DNA of 20,038 nt from UBA5109 sp038148435 (GTDB taxonomy: Bacteria > Pseudomonadota > Gammaproteobacteria > Pseudomonadales > Pseudohongiellaceae): assembly GCA_038148435.1 (NCBI GenBank), contig JAYQVM010000025.1, forward strand, positions 1 to 20,038. The letters are read 5' to 3'. The notes under the pieces are model-generated. The model saw nothing but the letters and a program-made list of their open reading frames with translations, was not told the DNA's origin and did not search any database. The translations under genes and the position numbers were made by a program. This document shows, piece by piece, positions 14,501 through 20,038 of the stretch; within the stretch, counting starts at the first letter, position 1; each line of letters begins with the position of its first letter.

Positions 14501-14530
14501 ATGCCTCAATCTACTCAAACACTTTTATGA
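14501..14530 (+). other. Nine-codon upstream ORF overlapping the gpmI start
   Basis: ATG at 14501 opens a nine-codon frame (MPQSTQTLL) whose TGA overlaps the gpmI ATG as ATGA. gpmI itself has no visible Shine-Dalgarno. If the TATAAT at 14489-14494 is used, this small frame would begin at or very near the 5' end of the message. It could couple translation to gpmI, or be chance. Confidence 0.25.
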
Positions 14531-16074
14531 ATCAGCAAAAAACGCCTAACCTGCTACTGATACTTGATGGCTGGGGGTGCCGTGATAGTGCCGACGCAAA
14601 TGCCATCAGCTTAGCTAACACACCTGTCTGGGACAGCCTGCTTGAGGCCTGCCCTCACACCCTGATTCATACCTCTGGCCTAAAAGTCGGCCTGCCTGAG
14701 GGACAAATGGGAAATTCCGAAGTTGGTCATATGAATCTCGGGGCCGGGCGTATCGTTTATCAAAACCTGACCCGCATTAACAAGGCCATTGAAGATGGTA
14801 ACTTTTTCACTAACCCGGCCCTAGTTGGTGCCTGTGAAAAAGCCAATGCTGCTAAAGGCGCCCTACATATTATCGGTCTGCTTTCACCAGGCGGTATTCA
14901 TAGTCATGAACAGCAAATAGCTGCCATGATCGATTTGGCAGAACAGCAGGCCTGTCAGCATATCTATCTGCATGCTCTGCTCGATGGCAGGGACACTCCG
15001 CCCAGAAGTGCAGAAAGCTCACTGCAATACTTCAGTAAAAAACTGGCTGATAGTGGGAGAGGTCAAATCGCCAGTGTTAGCGGTCGTTATTTTGGAATGG
15101 ACAGGGATAAGCGCTGGGAGCGTGTTGAGAAAGCTTACCTTGCCATCGTTGAAGGACGCTCGGATGATAAGTATCTGGATGCTTTAAGTGCTTTAATGGA
15201 CGCTTATGGGCGAGGGGAAGACGATGAATTTATCAGGCCAGCCTGTATTTTGTCTGATGGAGGTAAGCCTGTGCGGATGCAGGATGGTGATGCAGTCGTA
15301 TTCATGAACTTTCGTGCTGATCGAGCCAGGGAACTTACCCGAGCCATCACACAAACGGAATTCGATGGCTTTGCACGTCCCCGGCTACTATGTCTAAGTA
15401 GCTTTGTCATGCTCACTGAATTTGCTCATGACATCACCGCAGATTGTGCTTTTCCGCACCTGCCACTAACCAACAGCCTTGGTGAATATCTGTCCAAACA
15501 AGGCCTGACCCAACTCCGGATAGCCGAAACCGAGAAATATGCCCATGTAACGTTCTTTTTCAGTGGAGGACAGGAGCAGCCTTTTATTGGTGAAAACCGA
15601 ATTCTCATCCCATCTCCGAATGTTGCAACCTATGATTTAAAACCAGAAATGAGCGCTTATGAAGTTTGCGAAAACCTGGTAAAAGCGATTAAAAATCGAG
15701 AATATGACGCTATCATCTGTAATTTTGCAAATGGCGATATGGTAGGTCACACTGGCGTTCTAGCAGCTGCCATCAAGGCAGTAGAAGTCCTGGATGAGTG
15801 TCTTGGTATGATTACTGAGGCCATTCTCGAGGTAGACGGTAACTGTCTGATCACAGCAGACCATGGCAATGTCGAACAAATGAAAGATGAAAAGACCGGT
15901 CAGGCTTTGACCTCGCATACTAATGGCCCTGTTCCGCTGGTTTATGTCGGTAGACAGCAGCTATCGTTAAAAGAAGATGGCTCCCTCTGTGATATTTCGC
16001 CCAGCCTTCTGGAATTAATGCAGCTAGCTATTCCCCCTGAAATGAGCGGACAGTCTCTCATCGACCATTCATGA
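14527..16074 (+). CDS. gpmI: 2,3-bisphosphoglycerate-independent phosphoglycerate mutase GpmI
   Basis: GpmI interconverts 3- and 2-phosphoglycerate in glycolysis and gluconeogenesis using two manganese ions and a phosphoserine intermediate. The 515 residues equal the family length. Metal ligand Asp14 is in LILDGWG, the catalytic Ser64 in GNSEVGH (63-68 region), and substrate residues are in HALLDGRDTPPRSAESSL and FMNFRADRARELTRA. The second metal cluster is visible in NFANGDMVGHTGV and ITADHGNVEQM. The ATG at 14527 matches the family start but lacks an obvious ribosome binding site. The stop overlaps the next gene's ATG (ATGA), so gpmI and envC are coupled, as in the E. coli order gpmI-envC. 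Confidence 0.97.
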   Translation: MNQQKTPNLLLILDGWGCRDSADANAISLANTPVWDSLLEACPHTLIHTSGLKVGLPEGQMGNSEVGHMNLGAGRIVYQNLTRINKAIEDGNFFTNPALVGACEKANAAKGALHIIGLLSPGGIHSHEQQIAAMIDLAEQQACQHIYLHALLDGRDTPPRSAESSLQYFSKKLADSGRGQIASVSGRYFGMDRDKRWERVEKAYLAIVEGRSDDKYLDALSALMDAYGRGEDDEFIRPACILSDGGKPVRMQDGDAVVFMNFRADRARELTRAITQTEFDGFARPRLLCLSSFVMLTEFAHDITADCAFPHLPLTNSLGEYLSKQGLTQLRIAETEKYAHVTFFFSGGQEQPFIGENRILIPSPNVATYDLKPEMSAYEVCENLVKAIKNREYDAIICNFANGDMVGHTGVLAAAIKAVEVLDECLGMITEAILEVDGNCLITADHGNVEQMKDEKTGQALTSHTNGPVPLVYVGRQQLSLKEDGSLCDISPSLLELMQLAIPPEMSGQSLIDHS

Positions 16075-17222
16075 GACCCGCAAAGGCCAGAGCAATTATA
16101 TATTTTGTAAGCGCTTACTTACTTTCTATCCACTATTTGGCAGCACAAGAGAACCCCAGCCAAGCTGATCTAGATGCCCTGGCTCGCAGCATTAATAGGG
16201 TACAGTCGCAAATCGACCAGACCCGAGAGGCTCGCAGCACTCTTGAATCTCAGATTGAAATCCAGGAACGGAGTATCAACCGACTGCTTGCCGATATTGA
16301 GGATATTCAGAGCCAGATCAGGCAGACGCAGAACAGGCTAAGTGAACTGGAGCGCGAAGCTGCTTCTCTCCTTGAGCAGCGTCTAAACCAGCAGTCTTTG
16401 ATCGCCAATTACCTGCGCGCAGCTTATCTCAATGGCCAGGAAGAATACCTGAAACTACTGCTGAATCAGCAAGACATTAGCCAAAGCGCCCGTATGCTGC
16501 GTTATTACCAATATTTTAGCCAAGCTAGAAATAATAAAATCGCCGAATTTGATAATATTTTGCTAGAAATTTCAAAAAATAGCACCGATCTTGCAGAAAC
16601 AAGAAAAGGCCTTCAGCAACAGCAGGCCTCTTTCCAGAGCCAGCAGGCTCAATTGCAGGAGCAGCAAAATGAACGGCTGAGCCTGGTGCGAGAACTTGAC
16701 GAACGACTAGCCAGCAGCAGTAGCGAACTGAGTAGGCTGGAAATACAGTACGAAGAGATGCAGATTCTGATTGAAGAGCTTGCTCGAGCAATTCTGGAAA
16801 TGCCCTTGGGAACTCAGTCAGAAGATTTTTTTGCTCTAAGAGGTGAACTTCCCTGGCCGCTGCAAGGTGCTATTCTCAATCGCTTTGGCACAGCTTATCA
16901 AAACAGTGACCTGCGCTGGGAAGGCATCACGATAGCCGGTAACATAGGCGCTGAAATCAGCGCTGTTCATCGCGGCAGGGTCATTTATGCAGACTGGTTT
17001 TCCAGCTCTGGACTGCTCTTGATAATTGACCATGGTGGTGGTTATATGAGCCTCTACGCACACAACCAGTCGCTGTTCAAGGCTGTTGGAGACTGGGTGC
17101 TGGCAGGGGAAACAATTGCTTCTGTTGGCAACTCTGGTGGCCGTGGTGAAGAAGGTGTCTATTTCGAAATCCGTTATAACGGTGATGCCCAGGACCCATT
17201 ATCTTGGCTCAGAGCACGGTAG
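16071..17222 (+). CDS. envC: Murein hydrolase activator EnvC-like protein (degenerate LytM domain)
   Basis: EnvC activates the periplasmic N-acetylmuramyl-L-alanine amidases that split septal peptidoglycan. The 383 residues contain an N-terminal hydrophobic signal (about 9-24, ending at AAQ), a long Gln/Glu/Arg-rich coiled coil at roughly 30-245, and a C-terminal LytM (M23-like) domain from about 255. The peptidase metal site is degenerate: the usual HxGxD motif reads WEGIT, and the usual HFEIR reads YFEIR; only the YAHN histidine remains. That matches an activator without catalysis, as in EnvC (RVIYADW, GVYFEIRYNG). It is coupled to gpmI by ATGA and is 10 nt before ctpA. NlpD-type activators have LysM domains, absent here. 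Confidence 0.93.
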   Translation: MRPAKARAIIYFVSAYLLSIHYLAAQENPSQADLDALARSINRVQSQIDQTREARSTLESQIEIQERSINRLLADIEDIQSQIRQTQNRLSELEREAASLLEQRLNQQSLIANYLRAAYLNGQEEYLKLLLNQQDISQSARMLRYYQYFSQARNNKIAEFDNILLEISKNSTDLAETRKGLQQQQASFQSQQAQLQEQQNERLSLVRELDERLASSSSELSRLEIQYEEMQILIEELARAILEMPLGTQSEDFFALRGELPWPLQGAILNRFGTAYQNSDLRWEGITIAGNIGAEISAVHRGRVIYADWFSSSGLLLIIDHGGGYMSLYAHNQSLFKAVGDWVLAGETIASVGNSGGRGEEGVYFEIRYNGDAQDPLSWLRAR

Positions 17223-17232
17223 GTTCACATAA

Positions 17233-18546
17233 ATGAAACATGTATTTTTTCCATACTCAAGATACTCTCAGGCATCGTTACTGGCTTTACTTTTTATCCT
17301 TGCTCCAATCGGCGGCTTTGCCCAGACTATTAGCAATGAGGAAGCTACCGGCGCTCTCCCCTTACCTCTCAATGAAGTTCGCATCTTTGCCGAAGTGTTG
17401 AATCGAATCCGCAGTGCCTATGTTGAGCCCATTGATGACAAGACTCTACTTGAGAATGCTGTTAAAGGCATGCTTGCCGGAATCGATCCACACTCAAGCT
17501 ACCTGGCCAATGATGATTTCGATGAGCTTCAGGAAAATACCACCGGAGAGTTTGGTGGTCTGGGTGTCGAAGTCGGAATCAATAATGGCTTTATTACCAT
17601 TATCAGTCCCGTCGATGGGTCTCCTGCCGATATCGCAGGTATCCGCGCAGGGGACGTAGTAATCAAGATTGACAATACCCCAACCACGGAAACCACCATT
17701 GAAGACAGCATGGCTCTTATGCGAGGCGCACCGGGTACAGAAGTGGTGCTAACTATCCTGCGCGAAGGTCTTGATGAGGCAATTGATATTACAGTCACTC
17801 GCGCCATCATTCGTGCCCGAAGTGTACGCTCACGTTATCTGGAGCCGGGTTTCGGCTACCTGAGGATTTCACAATTTGTGACTGGCACCGGAGCGGAAGT
17901 CGTTAGCGCTCTGGAAAACTTCCACCGTAATGACACTGAACTGGAAGGCCTTATTCTGGATCTTCGCAATAACCCCGGGGGCGTTCTGCAAGCTGCTGTT
18001 GATGTGGTTGATGCCTTTATTTCAGAAGGCCTGATTGTTTACACCGAAGGCCGAGAAGAAAGTGCTTTTACCCGTTATGAGGCAACACCCGATGATCCCA
18101 GCCGTGGAGTTCCGCTGATCGTACTTTTGAACGGCGGCTCCGCATCTGCCTCAGAAGTCGTGGCAGGCGCCCTACAAGATCATAACCGGGCCATGATCAT
18201 GGGAACCCAGAGCTTTGGCAAAGGCTCTGTTCAGACAGTGCTCCCCCTGACCAATGATCGCGCGATTAAACTAACAACAGCGCTTTATTACACTCCAAAT
18301 GGTCGCTCTATTCAGGCTCGCGGCATTACTCCGAATATTATCGTACGCCAGGGAAGAGTGACCGAAGTACCGGATAATCCGGCTAACTACCGCGAAGAAG
18401 ACCTTGCAGGACACTTGGAAAACACAGATGAGGCGGAGCTGAGCCCTGAGTCTATCGATATCAGTGGTGATCGGGTCATCGTCAGCGATTATCAGCTTAA
18501 CCAGGCCTTGAGCATACTCAAAGGACTAGCACTGTTAAGCCCATAA
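17233..18546 (+). CDS. ctpA: Carboxy-terminal processing protease CtpA (S41 family)
   Basis: A periplasmic serine protease of the C-terminal processing group. The 437 residues begin with a signal peptide (LALLFILAPIGGFAQ, cleavage likely after FAQ at about residue 31). An N-terminal helical part (AYVEPIDDKTLLENAVKGML, GIDPHSSYL) and a PDZ domain at about 95-170 (GGLGVEVGINNGFITI, GIRAGDVVIKID) follow, then the catalytic domain. The Ser/Lys dyad is Ser305 in NGGSASASE and Lys330 in FGKGSVQT, with the 25-residue spacing known from E. coli Prc. In Pseudomonas this type is controlled by a lipoprotein partner and degrades peptidoglycan endopeptidases; that role here is inferred. It sits 10 nt after the EnvC-like gene. 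Confidence 0.95.
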   Translation: MKHVFFPYSRYSQASLLALLFILAPIGGFAQTISNEEATGALPLPLNEVRIFAEVLNRIRSAYVEPIDDKTLLENAVKGMLAGIDPHSSYLANDDFDELQENTTGEFGGLGVEVGINNGFITIISPVDGSPADIAGIRAGDVVIKIDNTPTTETTIEDSMALMRGAPGTEVVLTILREGLDEAIDITVTRAIIRARSVRSRYLEPGFGYLRISQFVTGTGAEVVSALENFHRNDTELEGLILDLRNNPGGVLQAAVDVVDAFISEGLIVYTEGREESAFTRYEATPDDPSRGVPLIVLLNGGSASASEVVAGALQDHNRAMIMGTQSFGKGSVQTVLPLTNDRAIKLTTALYYTPNGRSIQARGITPNIIVRQGRVTEVPDNPANYREEDLAGHLENTDEAELSPESIDISGDRVIVSDYQLNQALSILKGLALLSP

Positions 18547-18581
18547 TCCTATTAAGCTGGGTACTTTGCAGGACCTAGTGC

Positions 18582-19352
18582 CTAACGCACACAAATGCCT
18601 TTATCGCGCATATAAGCTTTTGCCTCAGGAATGCTGAACTCTCCAAAATGGAAAATACTCGCAGCCAGAACTGCATCTACCTTGCCTTGCTGGATGCCAT
18701 CAACCAGATGCTGTAAATTTCCGACACCACCTGATGCGATTACCGGCACTGGTACCGCCTCACTGATAGCCCGGTTCAGCGCCAGATCAAAACCATTCTT
18801 AGTGCCATCGCGGTCCATGCTGGTCAGAAGAATTTCGCCGGCCCCATAGTCAACCATCTTCCTGGCCCACTTTACCGCGTCCAGCCCGGTTGCCCTGCGC
18901 CCGCCATGGGTAAAAATTTCCCAGCGCGATGGCTCCTGATCGATAGAAACCTGTTTGGCATCAATGGCAACCACGATACATTGTGAACCAAAGCGTTCGG
19001 CTGCCAGTTTAACAAACCCCGGATTTAACACAGCACTGGTGTTGATGGCCACCTTATCAGCACCCGCATTAAGCATTTGACGGATGTCCTCCAGGGTGCG
19101 GATGCCTCCACCAACTGTAAGCGGGATGAAGACCTGGCTCGCAATGTCTTGCACCGTATGGATGGTGGTCTCCCTCTCTTCATGGCTAGCCGTGATATCC
19201 AGAAAAGTGATTTCATCAGCTCCCTGCTCACAATAACGCTTAGATACCTCTACAGGATCTCCGGCATCACGAATATCGACAAACTTGACGCCCTTAACCA
19301 CACGGCCATTTTCACAATCAAGACAGGGAATGATACGTTTTGTCAGACTCAT
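18582..19352 (-). CDS. hisF: Imidazole glycerol phosphate synthase subunit HisF
   Basis: HisF is the cyclase half of the HisH-HisF enzyme. It uses ammonia channelled from HisH to make imidazole glycerol phosphate and AICAR. The 256-residue TIM barrel is normal in length. The catalytic aspartates are Asp12 (IIPCLDCENG) and Asp131 (IVVAIDAK). Phosphate-binding loops are seen in LTVGGGIRTL, NTSAVLNP, MDRDGTKNG and VIASGGVGNL. The barrel-bottom gate residues are in RIIPC and GADEITFLDITAS. The sequence resembles the histidine-pathway HisF rather than the O-antigen paralogue HisF2. Its start overlaps the hisH stop (ATGA). It converges with ctpA across 35 nt, where I see no clear terminator. Confidence 0.97.
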   Translation of the reverse strand: MSLTKRIIPCLDCENGRVVKGVKFVDIRDAGDPVEVSKRYCEQGADEITFLDITASHEERETTIHTVQDIASQVFIPLTVGGGIRTLEDIRQMLNAGADKVAINTSAVLNPGFVKLAAERFGSQCIVVAIDAKQVSIDQEPSRWEIFTHGGRRATGLDAVKWARKMVDYGAGEILLTSMDRDGTKNGFDLALNRAISEAVPVPVIASGGVGNLQHLVDGIQQGKVDAVLAASIFHFGEFSIPEAKAYMRDKGICVR

Positions 19353-20005
19353 GCCTTACCATCCCATGAGAGAAAGTTTTTCAATAACTGTAATCCGCAA
19401 TCCTGACTTTTTTCAGGGTGAAACTGAACAGCGAAAATATTATCGCCTGCAAGTGCTGAACAAAATTTTTGGACGTATTCACTGAGACCAGCAACAAGCG
19501 AACCATTTTCTCGATCTATATCAGGTGTCACATAATAACTATGAACAAAATAAAAATGGCTCTTATCAGGAATTTTATGCCACATTGGATGTGCAATATC
19601 CTGTTTGACCATGTTCCAGCCCATATGAGGAACCTTTAGCAAATCCCCATTGGCATCCCGTTTCCCTTCAGGAAAGCGTTTAACCTTGCCGGGAAAAAGA
19701 CCAATGCAGTCGACGCCATTATTTTCTTCTGAAAAATCCATCATTGCCTGCATGCCGACACAAATTCCAAGAATGGGTTTTTCTCTTTTGGCTTCTTGCA
19801 GCAAAGTATCGATTTCCAAGCGGCGGATTTCGGACATACAGTCACGTATCGCACCAACACCCGGAAAAATAAGACGATCAGCCTCATGAATTTCAAGCGG
19901 GTCAGCCGTAATTCTCACTTCAACACTTTTATCAATCCGCTCAAGCGCCTTCCCGACGGAATGTAGATTACCCATGCCATAGTCAATTACAACCAGCTTA
20001 TTCAT
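19349..20005 (-). CDS. hisH: Imidazole glycerol phosphate synthase glutaminase subunit HisH
   Basis: HisH hydrolyses glutamine and sends the ammonia through the HisF barrel. The class I amidotransferase triad is intact: Cys82 in GICVGMQ, and His196 and Glu198 in FHPEKS. FPGVGAIRDCM, PHMGWN and FYFVHSYY are family motifs. From the ATG at 20005 it has 218 residues; a TTG at 20008 would add one. The 3' end overlaps hisF by four bases. In Pseudomonas and enteric bacteria hisA lies between hisH and hisF, but not here. The upstream gene, perhaps hisB, is outside the window. Confidence 0.97.
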   Translation of the reverse strand: MNKLVVIDYGMGNLHSVGKALERIDKSVEVRITADPLEIHEADRLIFPGVGAIRDCMSEIRRLEIDTLLQEAKREKPILGICVGMQAMMDFSEENNGVDCIGLFPGKVKRFPEGKRDANGDLLKVPHMGWNMVKQDIAHPMWHKIPDKSHFYFVHSYYVTPDIDRENGSLVAGLSEYVQKFCSALAGDNIFAVQFHPEKSQDCGLQLLKNFLSWDGKA

Positions 20006-20038
20006 CAAGCTTTACTCACTTGTATAATGCCTTAACCC

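Noticed and set aside
16929..17200. LytM domain as an active endopeptidase
   Set aside because: The zinc ligands of the HxGxD and HxH motifs are mostly replaced (WEGIT, YFEIR), so it is an activator of the EnvC type.
18582..20005. hisH-hisF as the O-antigen (HisH2/HisF2) pair
   Set aside because: Both sequences follow the histidine-pathway type closely, and no O-antigen genes are nearby in the window.

Overview
The window is a run of chromosomal housekeeping genes from a moderate-GC gammaproteobacterium. Gene content and order resemble Pseudomonas-like and related marine gammaproteobacterial chromosomes: hslU / DUF971 / ubiE-ubiJ-ubiB / hisI-hisE / tatABC, typA next to thiI, glnL-glnG, trmL / secB / rhodanese / gpmI / envC / ctpA, and hisH-hisF. 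This placement comes from remembered synteny and protein similarity, not a database search. I see no prophage, insertion sequence, CRISPR array, tRNA or rRNA, and I did not find a new multi-gene system.

Layout. Positions 1-7364 (+ strand): the 3' end of hslU, a DUF971 protein, the ubiquinone genes ubiE, ubiJ and ubiB with a PEBP-family gene between ubiJ and ubiB, the histidine genes hisI and hisE, and the twin-arginine translocase tatA-tatB-tatC. Positions 7395-10103 (- strand): typA between two broken tRNA-related genes. On one side is a dtd with an in-frame TGA at codon 116 of 145. On the other is a strongly decayed thiI of about 0.4 kb, which keeps only its N-terminal start and its C-terminal rhodanese domain, with frameshifts. 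Positions 10104-13389 (+): a regulatory region with an NtrC-type operator and a sigma-54 promoter, the nitrogen two-component pair glnL-glnG, and trmL ending in a hairpin. Positions 13416-14373 (-): secB and a membrane-anchored rhodanese. Positions 14527-18546 (+): gpmI, an EnvC-like amidase activator and a CtpA-type protease. Positions 18582-20005 (-): hisF and hisH, with overlapping stop and start.

How the genes work together. UbiE, UbiJ and UbiB serve ubiquinone synthesis. HisI, HisE, HisH and HisF are four histidine-pathway activities at two separate places. TatABC exports folded proteins and SecB supplies the Sec route. GlnL and GlnG are the nitrogen sensor kinase and sigma-54 activator, and the DNA in front of them carries the sites expected for autoregulation. 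EnvC and CtpA act on the cell wall and periplasm.

Most notable: (1) the decayed thiI, which is easily missed because its pieces lie in three reading frames; (2) the nonsense codon in an otherwise full-length dtd; (3) the NtrC / sigma-54 control region before glnL, which may once have served a glnA that is not here; (4) smaller points: absence of grxC and hisA from their usual neighbourhoods, a nine-G tract at the hisI ribosome binding site, and a PEBP gene inside the ubi cluster.
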